This document shows, piece after piece, positions 36,112 to 46,738 of a DNA stretch of 64,000 bases. Source of the stretch: Nitrospira sp. (GTDB lineage: Bacteria > Nitrospirota > Nitrospiria > Nitrospirales > Nitrospiraceae); the NCBI GenBank assembly GCA_024998685.1, contig JACOEH010000001.1, forward strand, positions 1-64,000. Direction: 5' to 3'. The notes under the pieces were generated by a model. It was not told where the DNA came from. It made no database searches and worked only from the letters and a program-made list of their open reading frames with translations. The translations under genes and the position numbers were made by a program. Position 1 is the first letter of the stretch, and the number at the start of each line of letters is the position of its first letter.

Positions 36112-37122
36112 GTGAAATACCTTGGAAAGACACCACCCTTTCGTGGTCCTGATGGCGAGATCCTTGCGAACGGTGTCGCAGAAATCAGCTATCTTCGCCT
36201 CGGTGGGTTCGATCAGTGGGTGATGATTCGAGGGGAAAACATCGCCAATCCGATCTTGATCCTGTTGCATGGGGGGCCGGGCTTTCCGGAGATGCGTCTG
36301 TTCCGTACGTTCAATGCCGCACTCGAACAATACTACACCGTTGTGTATTGGATGCAGCGCGGCACGAGCAAGTCATTCGACCGGCGCATGCCCGCCTCCT
36401 CCCTGACGATCGAACAATTCATCGCCGATCTCGACGAACTCGTGGACATGATGCGCAAGCGCTTCGGAAAGGACAAAGTTGCGCTGTACGGCCACTCCTG
36501 GGGCTCGGTGTTGGGCGTACTCTATGCTTCACGATATCCGGAGAAGGTGGCCGCCTATGTCGGCACCGGGCAGATCGGCGAGTGGGCCGCATTCGAAACA
36601 GCCTCGTATACGTTCGTTCTTGCCGAAGCGGAGCGTCGCCGGCACCGCAAGGCCATTCGTGAATTGCGTGCCATCGGTCCACCGCTACATGCCTTTTGGG
36701 ACATGGTGGTGGAACGCAAATGGCTCACGCGCTTCTTCGGCATCATACGCGGCATGTCTTTGTGGAGATTCAGCCGCGTCACGCTGGGCGGACCGGAAGC
36801 GTCGATTGTCGACTTGCCCGACATTCTGCGAAGCCAATTCGTCACGCCGAAGGTCATGTGGCAGGAGCTCAGTGGGGTGAATCTCATCAAAACCGCACCC
36901 GCATTGCAGATGTCGATCTTCTTCTTTCTTGGGCGCCACGATCGTGTGGTGGTTCCGGAAACCAGCGTGGCGTATTTCGATGTCTTGCAGGCCCCGTCAA
37001 AAACACTCATGTGGTTCGAAGAATCCGGCCACGAACCACCGACCGAAGAGCCGGAGAAGTTCAACAGTCTGATGGTTGAAATGGTCCTGCCGGTCGCGCT
37101 GGCCTCGTTGTCACGATCATAA
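36112..37122 (+). CDS. Alpha/beta hydrolase (proline iminopeptidase-like)
   Basis: 336 residues. The oxyanion loop HGGPG near residue 55, the nucleophile elbow GHSWGS (Ser near 130), a late acid in LGRHDRVVVPE and the catalytic His in ESGHEP are all present in the right order. An all-helical cap sits between about residues 160 and 250. HGGPG plus GHSWGS is the pattern of the S33 proline iminopeptidase group, but many such enzymes are esterases or epoxide hydrolases. The start is GTG 36112. There is no signal peptide, so it is cytoplasmic. It stands alone. Confidence 0.88.
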   Translation: MKYLGKTPPFRGPDGEILANGVAEISYLRLGGFDQWVMIRGENIANPILILLHGGPGFPEMRLFRTFNAALEQYYTVVYWMQRGTSKSFDRRMPASSLTIEQFIADLDELVDMMRKRFGKDKVALYGHSWGSVLGVLYASRYPEKVAAYVGTGQIGEWAAFETASYTFVLAEAERRRHRKAIRELRAIGPPLHAFWDMVVERKWLTRFFGIIRGMSLWRFSRVTLGGPEASIVDLPDILRSQFVTPKVMWQELSGVNLIKTAPALQMSIFFFLGRHDRVVVPETSVAYFDVLQAPSKTLMWFEESGHEPPTEEPEKFNSLMVEMVLPVALASLSRS

Positions 37123-37618
37123 CCGACTTTGTGAGATGCCTCGGAAGCGCCGCAATTCCTCTCGCGACCGCCATGATCAGGATCATCGACATATCGTCAC
37201 ACGATCGACAACAACTCCTGGTTCCGAAAAAGAAACAGTCTTCTTGACATCGGCTGCGTTCGGCAGTGCGCACCTGGGACCGTTGTTCATCGGAGGGGAA
37301 GGCAGTGGGCCGTTTTACCTTTTGCAAAGCATGTATATGGTGTGGGTCGATCTGCTGTTTGGGACGGTCAAGGCAAGACCGTCGTCCGTGTGGCCTTCCG
37401 CCACAGTCCTGGTACCTGCGCTGTAGCAAGACTCCCAGATGGCCCTTGGATTGACTTGCTTTTCCGGGATTTGCCGTTGGAAATAATGCTCGTAATGATT
37501 CTTGCATGGCTTTAGCAAAGCGAAAAGTTTTGGGTTTGCAGAGAAAGAGACAGTCTCGAAGAACCGCATCGGTGGCAGCCATGCCGTCTCAGGAATGTTG
37601 AGTGTGGGGGGAGAAACC
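37123..37618. other. Intergenic region with small hairpin
   Basis: About 495 bases with no convincing gene. A 7-bp perfect stem (GACGGTC at 37363-37369 with GACCGTC at 37377-37383) is present. The region may contain decayed coding sequence linked to the ATPase remnant that follows. Confidence 0.35.
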
Positions 37619-38185
37619 GTGAGCCCTCAGGGTACACCTCACGATGATCGAGGACCGGTCGGAGTCGTCGTCGCCGTGCACGGACCGGTCGTCGATATCG
37701 CCTGCGACTACTTACCACCGCTCCACCAAGCCCTTTCTTCCTCGCTCGACCGCGAACGCTATATCTTTGAGGTATACCAGCACCTCAATGAACGTCACGT
37801 CCGAGCGATTACGCTTCACAGCACCGGTGGATTACAGCGAGGGATGCGGGTGTTCGATACAGGCGCACCATTGCAGGTGCCGGTGTCACCGGACTGTCTC
37901 GGTCGCTTATTAAACGTCTTCGGCGAACCGCTGGACGGCGGCCCGGCGCTCAACACGCGGCAGTTTCGAAATATTCTCGGTCAACCGATACCGCTCCACC
38001 AAACGATCGGCGCGAGCGGGATCTTGGAGACGGGCATCAAGGTGATCGATTTGCTGTGCCCGTTTATTCGAGGAGGAAAGACCGGCTTATTCGGCGGCGC
38101 CGGAATCGGCAACACGCAAAGGATGATGGCGCAGGATCTGCACAATGCTTACCGGCTGGTCGGGCTGTATCTTCGCGAGGGATGA
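37619..38185 (+). pseudogene. atpD: F-type (N-ATPase-like) ATP synthase beta subunit, truncated remnant
   Basis: 188 residues covering only the N-terminal barrel and start of the nucleotide domain of an F1 beta subunit (normally about 460-480). Marks are GVVVAVHGPVVDIAC, HSTGGLQRGMRVFDTG, LGRLLNVFGEPLDGG and TGIKVIDLLCPFIRGGKTGLFGGAGIG. The phosphate-binding loop reads GGAGIGNTQ, so the essential Lys of GGAGVGKT is Asn. After about 20 more residues the frame ends, and Walker B and the DELSEED region are missing. The sequence most resembles the alternative Na-type ATPase beta subunit. GTG 37619 follows GGGGGAG. It is almost certainly non-functional for catalysis. Confidence 0.85.
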
Positions 38186-38231
38186 TGAAGCGATCTTATC
38201 ATCGACGAAGTTCGTGCAGGCCTGGCCGGGT

Positions 38232-39224
38232 TTACATAAACAGATAGAGCGCCGCCACAACGCCGAAGAATTCGGACGTGTTCCTGCCTCTGAGGCTGAA
38301 CCATGGACCGGCAATAAGGCCGACATGCTGATTGAAGTTGTATTCCACGGCCGGGGCAATCGTGAGCAAATTGCCGTACCCCCTTCCGACCATCGCTGAG
38401 TCGCCGTTCACACCGACCCCGGTCGTGCCGGAAAAACGCGTCGCATTGATCGTCTGAAACCCGATATCGAGCGCGAGGACCAAATGTCGCGTGAGGCTAT
38501 ATTCTCCCGCGACGGTCAAGGTAGTCACCGATCCAGGATCAACGCGTCCCTCCGTGCCGAATCCTCCTCCGTAGGTATTGAACCCGCTCACAGTCACGGG
38601 CGAAAAGATGCTGTACGTTGCATTCACACGGTACCTGAATACCTGATGGTGTCCCAACCGTATGGCTTTCTGCACTCCGATGCCCAGCGTTGTCGCAAAA
38701 GAGCCGCCCCCGGTTCCCCCCAGACCTCTTATGGACGGACGAAGATTGTTGTACTGTCCGCTCGGAAATATTTCCTGGACCCAGATCCGGACATCGGGAA
38801 GCCATGAATCGGCGCGGCTTCTCAGTACTTGAAATCCGAGCTGAAGCGGAAAGTCACCGAACCCGGAGATGGACTCGCCTTCGGCGGAGTTCCGGAGCCA
38901 CTGCGGCGCGATCTCGACATCGATCCGGTTCGTGACGCCATAGATGAAGTAGGTTTGTTGGATGATGCTGTGGGAGACGGGTGCTGATTGGAGACGCCAA
39001 TTGTCGTTATACAATCCGCCATATCGCGTAAAGAAGAAGTATGGTTCAACAACGACGCGCCCCTGATCAAGCGTCAGGCCTCGTGTCGAGAGCAGCGTCC
39101 CGGTGAACCAGGGACCGGCAGGTTGAGGCTGACGGCTGTCGGAATCTCCACCCCACACGGCTTCCGAAGAGCAGACACATGCAATGAGCAAGCTGAGAGC
39201 GATCTTGAATAGGCATTGAGGCAT
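38232..39224 (-). CDS. Outer-membrane beta-barrel protein (phenol-degradation MetA-like)
   Basis: 330 residues: signal peptide (FKIALSLLIACVCSSEAVWG), then alternating hydrophobic and polar strands to a C-terminal aromatic-rich end (FFGVVAALYLFM). The stretch GPWFTGTLLSTRGLTLDQGRVVVEPYFF, followed by FGDFPLQLGFQVL, resembles proteins labelled transporter or MetA-pathway of phenol degradation, a family of barrels with no proven substrate. The start is at MPQCLFK (39224). It is convergent with the ATPase remnant, whose end lies 46 bases away. Confidence 0.78.
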   Translation of the reverse strand: MPQCLFKIALSLLIACVCSSEAVWGGDSDSRQPQPAGPWFTGTLLSTRGLTLDQGRVVVEPYFFFTRYGGLYNDNWRLQSAPVSHSIIQQTYFIYGVTNRIDVEIAPQWLRNSAEGESISGFGDFPLQLGFQVLRSRADSWLPDVRIWVQEIFPSGQYNNLRPSIRGLGGTGGGSFATTLGIGVQKAIRLGHHQVFRYRVNATYSIFSPVTVSGFNTYGGGFGTEGRVDPGSVTTLTVAGEYSLTRHLVLALDIGFQTINATRFSGTTGVGVNGDSAMVGRGYGNLLTIAPAVEYNFNQHVGLIAGPWFSLRGRNTSEFFGVVAALYLFM

Positions 39225-39556
39225 ATCGCCCCAGGGCGGAAATCTGTATGCTGCGAATGGCGACAATCGACGATTTATTTTTTATAGAGCCGCTCTGTCC
39301 AGTCGGGTGCGGTGAAGGTGTACGATTGAGTGTTCAGGCAGGCGACTCATGTCCCGGCATTTGTCTTGTTGTTCGAAGATGGTGTATGTCCTTATAGGCG
39401 ATGTATGCTCGTGGAAAAATATCGAATCAACTATGACATAGTTTTTGTCACCACGGTGGAGAATGTTCTGCGGACCACCGGGTGCTCGGTACGGAACATT
39501 CCGCTGGTTCCCGGACGCCGAAGAGCGGCGGATGGTATGCACACAAAGGAGCCTGC
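39225..39556. other. Divergent spacer between the barrel and the UspA gene
   Basis: 332 bases, AT-richer around 39270-39450. No gene was recognised; promoters for both divergent genes are expected. Confidence 0.4.
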
Positions 39557-40510
39557 ATGAACGATCTGTTGATTAATCGGATTCTCGTCGCCACGGACTT
39601 TTCCGCGTGCGCGAGGCGCGCCGTCGACTACGGGCTGTGCGTGGCCCATGCGTGGTCCGCTCACGTGGATTTGCTCTACGTGGCCGAAGTGTTGCGGGGG
39701 TTGGATCTCGACGAGCCGCTTGCCGATCCAATGCTGGAGATGAGGCGGAAGGAGGCGGCGCAATTCTTGGGCGACCTGGCGACTCGCGTGAGACAGGAAG
39801 GCCTGGATGCGGATTGGCATTTGCGCGAAGGCATTCCCAGCGAGCAGATCGGTCAGACAGCGCTCGAACTGCGAGCCGACCTTGTCGTCGTCGGCACGCA
39901 TGGGAGAACCGGGCTGGACCACATCATGTTGGGCAGCACGGCGGAGCGCGTCATCAAACACGCGCCTTGTCCGGTGCTGACGGTCCGTGTCGCCCCCATC
40001 CACGGCGAAAAGGATGTGGACATACCGCCATGCATCCGGCACTTGCTGGTGCCGGTTGATTTCTCGAGTCCCTCTCTCGATGCGCTGGAGTATGCCATCC
40101 AGGTGGTCGATCGCTTCGGAGCGAGACTCACGATCCTCCATGTGCTGGAACCGATCTATTACGATCTGGAATTGGGATTGGGCCGGATCGAGCAGGAGGC
40201 CCAGAAGCGGACGCACTGGGAAGCGCAATTGGATGGTCTTGCACAAGTGGTGAAGGAGCGTGGTTTGGCGGCAGGGTCGGTCGTGCTCGGGGGAATTCCA
40301 TCGGAGTCGATCGTGACCTATGCTCGTGCGCAAGGCTGCGATGTGATCGTCATGGGCACCCACGGACGGCGTGGGCTGTCGCGTCTGCGGTACGGCAGCG
40401 TGGCTGAGTCCGTGCTTCGGCAGGCTCCTTGTCCCGTGCTCACGGTCCGAAGCCCGAAGTTCAGCTCTCAACACAGCCGCATGATGCCGCTGTCGGTGGC
40501 GGAGCCATAA
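39557..40510 (+). CDS. Tandem universal stress protein (UspA)
   Basis: 317 residues made of two Usp domains. The first (about 1-150) begins NRILVATDFSACARRAVDYGL and has the ATP-loop GTHGRTGLDHIMLGSTAERV. The second (about 155-305) begins HLLVPVDFSSPSLDALEYAI and has GTHGRRGLSRLRYGSVAESV. Both end in APCPVLTVR. Both G-x-x-G-x(9)-G-S loops are intact, so ATP-binding Usp domains are expected. The start is ATG 39557, set by AAAGGAG; the frame upstream of it is not domain sequence. It lies among metabolic and stress genes. Confidence 0.93.
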   Translation: MNDLLINRILVATDFSACARRAVDYGLCVAHAWSAHVDLLYVAEVLRGLDLDEPLADPMLEMRRKEAAQFLGDLATRVRQEGLDADWHLREGIPSEQIGQTALELRADLVVVGTHGRTGLDHIMLGSTAERVIKHAPCPVLTVRVAPIHGEKDVDIPPCIRHLLVPVDFSSPSLDALEYAIQVVDRFGARLTILHVLEPIYYDLELGLGRIEQEAQKRTHWEAQLDGLAQVVKERGLAAGSVVLGGIPSESIVTYARAQGCDVIVMGTHGRRGLSRLRYGSVAESVLRQAPCPVLTVRSPKFSSQHSRMMPLSVAEP

Positions 40511-40672
40511 CAATGGCATGCAGCAAAGAGGCTTCCGCTCGATGACGGAACAGCTGCCGCAATCGACGTCGGTCCATGATCACGCCGGATCTTTCGAGAA
40601 AGCGTCGAGGTTTGCGCCGGGCTCCGCCGTGTGGTCCGGCGGACCGGACGCATGAACATAAGGAGCATAGAC

Positions 40673-41089
40673 ATGGAATCTCGGGACATTTACATCACCA
40701 AATTCGACCTCGTTCGCCTCAAGGAACTGCTGGAGGTAGGGATTAGTTTCAAAGAGCGGGACCGCGAATATCTGGAGAGTTTACAGAATGAGTTGGACCG
40801 AGCCCATATCGTGGAGCCCACCGCAATTCCCGATAACGTGGTCACGATGAATTCTCACGTTCGCCTCAAGGATATGGAGACGGGCGAGGAGAAACGTTAT
40901 ACCCTCGTATTCCCGTCCGATGCCGATATTGAGAAGAATCAGATCTCGATTCTTGCTCCCATCGGCACCGCCATCCTCGGTTACCGGACGGGTGACACGG
41001 TGGATTGGCTCGTGCCGGCCGGGAAACGCAAGGTACGGATCGAAGAAATTCTCTATCAACCCGAAGCAGCCGGGCGCTATGATTTGTAA
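40673..41089 (+). CDS. rnk: Rnk/GreA-GreB family regulator
   Basis: 138 residues. The N-terminal short coiled coil begins YITKFDLVRLKELLEV. The C-terminal GreA/GreB FKBP-like domain has NSHVRLKDMETGEEKRYTLV and ISILAPIGTAILGYRTGDTVDW. The short N-terminal hairpin separates Rnk-type proteins from true GreA/GreB. Rnk binds RNA polymerase and is named as a regulator of nucleoside diphosphate kinase. The start is ATG 40673 with AAGGAG ten bases upstream. It follows the UspA gene on the same strand. Confidence 0.85.
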   Translation: MESRDIYITKFDLVRLKELLEVGISFKERDREYLESLQNELDRAHIVEPTAIPDNVVTMNSHVRLKDMETGEEKRYTLVFPSDADIEKNQISILAPIGTAILGYRTGDTVDWLVPAGKRKVRIEEILYQPEAAGRYDL

Positions 41090-41139
41090 CGGCCGTACCT
41101 GAGTCGTGCCGATCATGGCTCGGAAGAACTGCAGACGCT

Positions 41140-41161
41140 CGTTCGAAAGATCGATCGAACG
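41140..41161. terminator. Possible bidirectional terminator between convergent genes
   Basis: CGTTCGA (41140-41146) pairs with TCGAACG (41155-41161) across an 8-nt loop, ending three bases before the stop of the minus-strand MarC gene and about 50 bases after the Rnk-like gene. The T-rich flank is short. Confidence 0.35.
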
Positions 41162-41163
41162 GA

Positions 41164-41805
41164 TTATTTCCGGTTCACCAGGCCCGGAAGCAGCTGGCTC
41201 AAGCCATCGGTGAGAAATTCTATTCCCACGGCTGCCAGTATCAATCCAAGCAAGCGGGTGACGATGTTGATGCCTGTCGCGCCCAACATGGCTCTTATTC
41301 GACCCGAAAGGCGCAGGGCGATCCATACTGAGCCGGCGACGCAAAGGACCGTGAGAAAAAGCATGGCCATATCAAACCAGGTGGTAGCCTGGTCGGCATA
41401 GATGATCACGGTGCTGATCGCGCCGGGTCCCGCTACAAGCGGAATGCCCAAAGGAACGACGGCCACCTCGTCGCGCACTGCGGCCTCCTTCGATTCTTCC
41501 ATCGTGTGATGGGTCGGATTCGGTCGAGCTTGCAGCATGGCGATGGCCATCAAGAGGATCAGGATTCCCCCGCCGGCGCGGAATGAGGCCATGCGAATTC
41601 CGAATAAATGGAGGATGGCCTCTCCCAGGAACATGGCTGATAGAAGGACGATCACCACTGTTGTGGCGGTGAGACGCGCCGTGTGTCGCCGCTGTTCCTC
41701 GGTTTGCCGGTTGGTCAGGCTTATAAAAAGCGGCGTGACCCCGATCGGATTGGCGATGACGAACAATGCCGTGGCATTGTGCGCATAGGTACCCCAGTCA
41801 TGCAT
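41164..41805 (-). CDS. MarC family integral membrane protein
   Basis: 213 residues with six membrane segments. The family signature at the first helix (ATALFVIANPIGVTPLFISLT) and its repeat in the second half (AVVPLGIPLVAGPGAISTVII) are both present. MarC proteins sit in the inner membrane; the founding member was wrongly tied to multiple-antibiotic resistance and the transported substrate is not established. It is divergent from acetate kinase across 67 bases. Confidence 0.93.
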   Translation of the reverse strand: MHDWGTYAHNATALFVIANPIGVTPLFISLTNRQTEEQRRHTARLTATTVVIVLLSAMFLGEAILHLFGIRMASFRAGGGILILLMAIAMLQARPNPTHHTMEESKEAAVRDEVAVVPLGIPLVAGPGAISTVIIYADQATTWFDMAMLFLTVLCVAGSVWIALRLSGRIRAMLGATGINIVTRLLGLILAAVGIEFLTDGLSQLLPGLVNRK

Positions 41806-41872
41806 CGATAACTCCCTCGTCCGTGAGTGATGAATGGCGGCGGGTGCATCCGGACTTTAGCCTTCTGTCGAG

Positions 41873-43087
41873 ATGGCTGACAACATGAATCGACAGGAAT
41901 CGAGCCCGTTCATTCTCACGATCAACGGAGGATCGTCCAGCATCAAGTTTGCTCTGTTTCGGGCTGTGGATTCCTCCGCGCCGGTGACACGCGGCATGGT
42001 CGATCGGATCGGCCTGCCGAACAGCGAAATGCGCATCACAGATGTTGCCACGCAGCAACTGAGCCGTAGGACCGTTCTCGCACCGGATCATCGGACCTGC
42101 GTCGGGTTTATAACCGAATGGTTGGAGGAGCAGGTCGGTATGGGGCGACTCTGTGCCGTCGGGCATCGTGTCGTCCATGGCGGGAAGACCTATAGCGGCC
42201 CCGAACGAGTGACGCCCGAGTTGTTGGCGGAGCTTCGTCGGCTATGCCCCTACAGCCCTGAGCATCTACCGGCGGAAATTACTTTGATCGAATCGTTTCG
42301 TCAGTATGATTCGACTCTTGCTCAAGTCGCCTGTTTCGATACGGCATTTCACCGGGACATGCCGCTGGTCGCGCGACTGCTGCCGATTCCGAGGCGGTAT
42401 GAGAAGCTGGGTATTCAACGCTATGGGTTTCACGGGTTGTCGTATGCGTTTCTTATGCGAGAGTTGGCGAGATTGGGTGCGCCTGATGAGGCCGAGGGCC
42501 GCGTCATTCTAGCCCATCTGGGAAACGGCGCGAGCATGGCGGCGGTCAAGAATGGACAGGCGTTGGATACGACGATGGGTTTCACTCCCGCGTCCGGCTT
42601 TCCCATGAGCCGTCGATCAGGCGACCTCGATCCAGGGTTGGTCTCATACTTCGCGAGAACGGAAGGCATGACCGCGGACCGGTTTCACAAGATGGTGAAC
42701 ACGGAATCGGGCTTGCTCGGCATCTCGGAGATCAGTTCCGACATGCGGGACTTACTCAAGCAAGAGCAAAATGATTCACGAGCGGCCGAGGCGATAGAGT
42801 TGTTTTGTTATCAGGCCAGAAAATGGATCGGTGCGTTGGCTGCGGCGTTGGGTGGGTTGGACACCTTGGTCTTCAGTGCCGGGATCGGGGAACATTCTCC
42901 GGCGATTCGAGCGCGTATCTGCGCGGGATTGGAATTCCTGGGCATCGACATCAATGAACCGGCCAATGAAACCGATCAACCGGTTATTTCATCCGAAGAA
43001 AGCCGAGTGAAGGTGCGCGTGATCCCCACTGATGAAGAACGGGAGATTGCGGAGGCTGTTGCTCGATTACTCGGCAAGGGAACGTGA
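41873..43087 (+). CDS. ackA: Acetate kinase
   Basis: 404 residues. Conserved ASKHA sites: [15 protein letters not shown] (phosphate 1), [15 protein letters not shown], the catalytic region [11 protein letters not shown] and [28 protein letters not shown] (phosphate 2) and [17 protein letters not shown] (adenosine). It converts acetyl phosphate plus ADP to acetate plus ATP. The phosphoketolase gene begins 17 bases downstream and supplies acetyl phosphate, so the two form an energy-yielding pair. ATG 41873 is used; ATG 41885 is possible. Confidence 0.95.
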   Translation: MADNMNRQESSPFILTINGGSSSIKFALFRAVDSSAPVTRGMVDRIGLPNSEMRITDVATQQLSRRTVLAPDHRTCVGFITEWLEEQVGMGRLCAVGHRVVHGGKTYSGPERVTPELLAELRRLCPYSPEHLPAEITLIESFRQYDSTLAQVACFDTAFHRDMPLVARLLPIPRRYEKLGIQRYGFHGLSYAFLMRELARLGAPDEAEGRVILAHLGNGASMAAVKNGQALDTTMGFTPASGFPMSRRSGDLDPGLVSYFARTEGMTADRFHKMVNTESGLLGISEISSDMRDLLKQEQNDSRAAEAIELFCYQARKWIGALAAALGGLDTLVFSAGIGEHSPAIRARICAGLEFLGIDINEPANETDQPVISSEESRVKVRVIPTDEEREIAEAVARLLGKGT

Positions 43088-43104
43088 ATCACCGAGAGGA
43101 GACG

Positions 43105-45540
43105 ATGATGAAGAAAGAACATACACCGCCGTTGAATGCCGCCTTACTGAAGCAGATGGATGCCTATTGGCGGGCCGCCAATTATCTTTCGGTAGGACAG
43201 ATCTATCTGCTCGACAATCCGTTGCTGCGAAAACCCTTGACGCTCGAGCACATCAAACCGCGCCTATTGGGCCATTGGGGAACGACGCCGGGACTGAATT
43301 TCATCTATGTCCATCTGAATCGGATCATCAAACGGGACGACCTGGATATGATCTTTATCTGCGGGCCGGGCCATGGCGGTCCCGCGGTCGTGGCGAACGT
43401 CTATCTCGAGGGCACCTACAGCGAGGTGTATCCGGACGTGAGTCAGGACGAAGAAGGCATGAAGCGCCTGTTTCGGCAGTTTTCCTTCCCCGGCGGAATC
43501 CCGAGTCATGTCGCGCCCGAGACGCCGGGCTCGATCCATGAGGGCGGAGAATTGGGGTATGCGCTGTCCCATGCCTTTGGGGCCGCCTTCGACAATCCCG
43601 ACCTGATCGTGGCCTGTGTCATCGGCGACGGAGAGGCGGAGACAGGTCCGTTGGCCGCCTCATGGCATTCGAATAAGTTCCTCAATCCCGTCACCGATGG
43701 AGCCGTGCTGCCGATCCTGCACTTGAACGGCTACAAGATTGCGAATCCGACCATCCTGGCACGGATCGGTCATGACGAGCTGCACAGCCTGCTCATCGGA
43801 TACGGCTATGAACCGTACTATGTCGAAGGCTCAGAGCCGGAACCGATGCATCAAGCGATGGCGGGCACATTGGATGCGGTGTTGGCGCATATCAAGTCGA
43901 TCCAACGAGAGGCTCGGCAAAAAACGACTGAAGGCAAGGAACTTCCCGCTCGGCCACGGTGTCCCATGATCGTCTTGCGCAGTCCCAAAGGATGGACCGG
44001 GCCCAAGGAGGTCGACGGCAAGAAAACAGAAGGCTCTTGGCGATCGCATCAAGTGCCGATGGCGGAGATGGTGTCCCAACCGGCCCATATCGGGCTCTTG
44101 GAATCCTGGATGAAAAGCTATCGACCGGATGAGTTGTTCGATGTGAACGGCACCTTGATGCCCGAACTGACCGCGCTCGCACCGCCGGGACAGCGTCGGA
44201 TGGGGGCCAACCCGCATGCCAACGGCGGATTGCTGCTGCGGAACCTTCGTCTCCCCGATTTCCGCGACTATGCCGTGGACGTGTCGATGCCGGGCGCCGT
44301 CGTCGGCGAGGCGACCAAGGTACTGGGCGCGTTTTTACGCGACACGATTACCAAGAACATGCGCAATCGGAATTTCCGTATCATGGCTCCCGACGAGCTC
44401 ACCTCGAACCGGCTCGGCGCCGTGCTGGAGGTCTCGGATCGGGTCTGGCTGGCGGAACGGGAGCCGGACGACGATCATCTCGGTCCGGACGGCCGCTCGA
44501 TGGAAATCCTGAGCGAACATACGTGCCAAGGCTGGCTCGAAGGTTATCTGCTCACGGGTCGGCACGGATTGTTTACGACCTACGAAGCCTTCGTCCATAT
44601 CGTCGATTCAATGTTCAACCAGCATGCCAAGTGGCTCAAGACCGCTCATGAGATTTCTTGGCGGCGGCCCATCGCCTCGCTGAATTACTTGCTGACGTCC
44701 CACGTCTGGCGGCAGGACCACAACGGGTTCTCCCATCAAGATCCGGGTTTCATCGACCATGTCGTGAACAAGAAGGCCGATGTGATCCGGGTCTATCTGC
44801 CGCCGGATGCCAATTGTCTGCTGTCGGTCATGGACCACTGCCTGCGCAGCCGCGATTACGTCAACGTGATCGTCGCCGGCAAGCAGCCGGCCCTGCAGTA
44901 TCTCGACATGGATACGGCGGTGAAACATTGCACGGCCGGCATCGGGATTTGGGAATGGGCGAGCAACGACAAGGGCGGGGAGCCGGACGTGGTGATGGGC
45001 TGCGCCGGAGACGTGCCCACGCTGGAAACGCTCGCGGCCGTGCAGCTCCTGCGCGAATATGTGCCGTCGCTCAAGATCCGGGTCGTCAACGTGGTCGATC
45101 TGATGAAGTTGCAGGACAAAAACGAGCATCCGCACGGGTTGCCGGATAAGCATTTCGATACATTCTTCACCACCGACAAGCCGATCATCTTCGCCTATCA
45201 CGGCTATCCATGGTTGATTCATCGGCTCACCTATCGACGGACCAATCACAAGAATCTGCACGTGCGCGGTTACAAGGAAGAGGGCACGACCACCACGCCG
45301 TTCGACATGGTCTTCCTGAACGACATGGACCGGTATCACCTGGCTTCCGACGTGATCGAACGCGTCGGCTTGGGATCGGCGGCGGCCTATGCGAAACAGG
45401 CCATCCGCGACAAGCGGATCGAACACACGGAATACATCAGGAAGCACGGAGAAGACAGGCCGGAGATCCGTGAATGGAAATGGGATGTGAGTAAAAGCTT
45501 CATGGGAAGGGCGCGGCCGCCGACGAATGCGACCGACTGA
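43105..45540 (+). CDS. xfp: Phosphoketolase (xylulose-5-phosphate/fructose-6-phosphate)
   Basis: 811 residues, full family length. Features: the N-terminal [49 protein letters not shown], the thiamine-diphosphate motif [11 protein letters not shown] with [12 protein letters not shown], then the middle [26 protein letters not shown] and [14 protein letters not shown], which hold active-site residues. It splits xylulose 5-phosphate or fructose 6-phosphate with phosphate to give acetyl phosphate and an aldose phosphate. ATG 43105 follows GAGGAGACG. It is translated right after ackA. Confidence 0.96.
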   Translation: MMKKEHTPPLNAALLKQMDAYWRAANYLSVGQIYLLDNPLLRKPLTLEHIKPRLLGHWGTTPGLNFIYVHLNRIIKRDDLDMIFICGPGHGGPAVVANVYLEGTYSEVYPDVSQDEEGMKRLFRQFSFPGGIPSHVAPETPGSIHEGGELGYALSHAFGAAFDNPDLIVACVIGDGEAETGPLAASWHSNKFLNPVTDGAVLPILHLNGYKIANPTILARIGHDELHSLLIGYGYEPYYVEGSEPEPMHQAMAGTLDAVLAHIKSIQREARQKTTEGKELPARPRCPMIVLRSPKGWTGPKEVDGKKTEGSWRSHQVPMAEMVSQPAHIGLLESWMKSYRPDELFDVNGTLMPELTALAPPGQRRMGANPHANGGLLLRNLRLPDFRDYAVDVSMPGAVVGEATKVLGAFLRDTITKNMRNRNFRIMAPDELTSNRLGAVLEVSDRVWLAEREPDDDHLGPDGRSMEILSEHTCQGWLEGYLLTGRHGLFTTYEAFVHIVDSMFNQHAKWLKTAHEISWRRPIASLNYLLTSHVWRQDHNGFSHQDPGFIDHVVNKKADVIRVYLPPDANCLLSVMDHCLRSRDYVNVIVAGKQPALQYLDMDTAVKHCTAGIGIWEWASNDKGGEPDVVMGCAGDVPTLETLAAVQLLREYVPSLKIRVVNVVDLMKLQDKNEHPHGLPDKHFDTFFTTDKPIIFAYHGYPWLIHRLTYRRTNHKNLHVRGYKEEGTTTTPFDMVFLNDMDRYHLASDVIERVGLGSAAAYAKQAIRDKRIEHTEYIRKHGEDRPEIREWKWDVSKSFMGRARPPTNATD

Positions 45541-45712
45541 TCATCCCTTCGCCGCATGCCCATCGCGTCTTTCGTTATGCCGACATGATTGAAGACGCCT
45601 CCACCGATCGGCTGTGATGCGCGAGAAAACCATGTGAATTTCCCACCGGAAATATGCTATTGGAAACGCGCTGGGCTTGCATCACACGAGAACTTCGGAT
45701 TGGAGGAACGGC

Positions 45713-46690
45713 ATGGGTCGGCGAGTTCTGTATGATCGGTGTATCGTCGGGATAGTGGCCAGTCTTTGTCTGCTGGGAGGAAATGTCTACGCAGGCGATT
45801 CAAACGATAAGAAGACGGATGATCCGACGATAAAAGAGGTGCTGGATTGTCGGTATCGGCAAGCGTCCGAGCTTTCCGAAGGAAAATCGACGAGTGAGGT
45901 ATTTCCATCGGACGATCTCTTTCGTCCTCTCTTGGCCGATCCGAAACAGCCGCAATTCTTTGCCCTCTGGCAGTCCCAGCAATCGCTCAATGAGCGGACC
46001 TCTACGAGCATCGGGTCGGTCGGCTTTGGGGAGAATTTCGGGTTTTACACCAGGCGCCAAGGATGTAATGGATGGCAGGTCAGCCTCCTCACTGGGATAT
46101 TCGCGCAGTTTGACTTGGATACGTCGAATACCGCGTTCATCAATGTCGATTTCAATGTCGGCGTCCCACTGACCTGGCGCCATGGAAACTGGTCTGGGCG
46201 CCTGCGCTTTTATCACCAGAGCAGTCATATTGGGAGTGAGTTCCTGGGAGCCCACCCCGGTTTTCAGTCCATCGGCCTCAAGTTCGAGGAAGTCGATATG
46301 ATTGTGTCTTATGACTTCCGGAAATGGATGCGTCTGTATGGGGGAGGAGCCGTGAAGATCAAGGTCGAACCGTCCACGATCGACCGCGGCACAATGCACT
46401 GGGGATTCGAAGCGCGGACACCGACACCATGGGGCCGATTCGATGGTTTTGGTCTGCTCACGAATCCGATTCTCTTCACGCCTGTCGCGACGGCGGACTT
46501 TAAGTCCGTCGAGGCGCAGGATTGGTATATCAACACCAATCTGTTGATGGGTTTCGATATGTTCCGGGCCGGATCGTTCAAACGCTTTCGAATTCTCTTC
46601 AACTACTATCGCGGATACAATCCCTATGGGCAATTCTTCTATTCGCAGAAGACGGAATCGTTCGGACTCGGCGCTTATTTTGCGTTTTAG
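45713..46690 (+). CDS. DUF1207 family outer-membrane protein
   Basis: 325 residues: a signal peptide (IVGIVASLCLLGGNVYA), then a barrel-like protein with VGFGENFGFYTRRQ, QVSLLTGIFAQFDLDTSNTA, WSGRLRFYHQSSHIGSEFL and GAVKIKVEPSTIDRGTMHWG, which match DUF1207. Its terminus, ESFGLGAYFAF, ends in Phe as outer-membrane barrels do. Function is unknown. ATG 45713 follows GGAGGAAC. It is upstream of ftsH on the same strand (48 bases). Confidence 0.85.
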   Translation: MGRRVLYDRCIVGIVASLCLLGGNVYAGDSNDKKTDDPTIKEVLDCRYRQASELSEGKSTSEVFPSDDLFRPLLADPKQPQFFALWQSQQSLNERTSTSIGSVGFGENFGFYTRRQGCNGWQVSLLTGIFAQFDLDTSNTAFINVDFNVGVPLTWRHGNWSGRLRFYHQSSHIGSEFLGAHPGFQSIGLKFEEVDMIVSYDFRKWMRLYGGGAVKIKVEPSTIDRGTMHWGFEARTPTPWGRFDGFGLLTNPILFTPVATADFKSVEAQDWYINTNLLMGFDMFRAGSFKRFRILFNYYRGYNPYGQFFYSQKTESFGLGAYFAF

Positions 46691-46738
46691 CAGCTCTCCG
46701 GTCGCGATCCGGATCGGTCTACGGAAGGAGCGAGGGCG

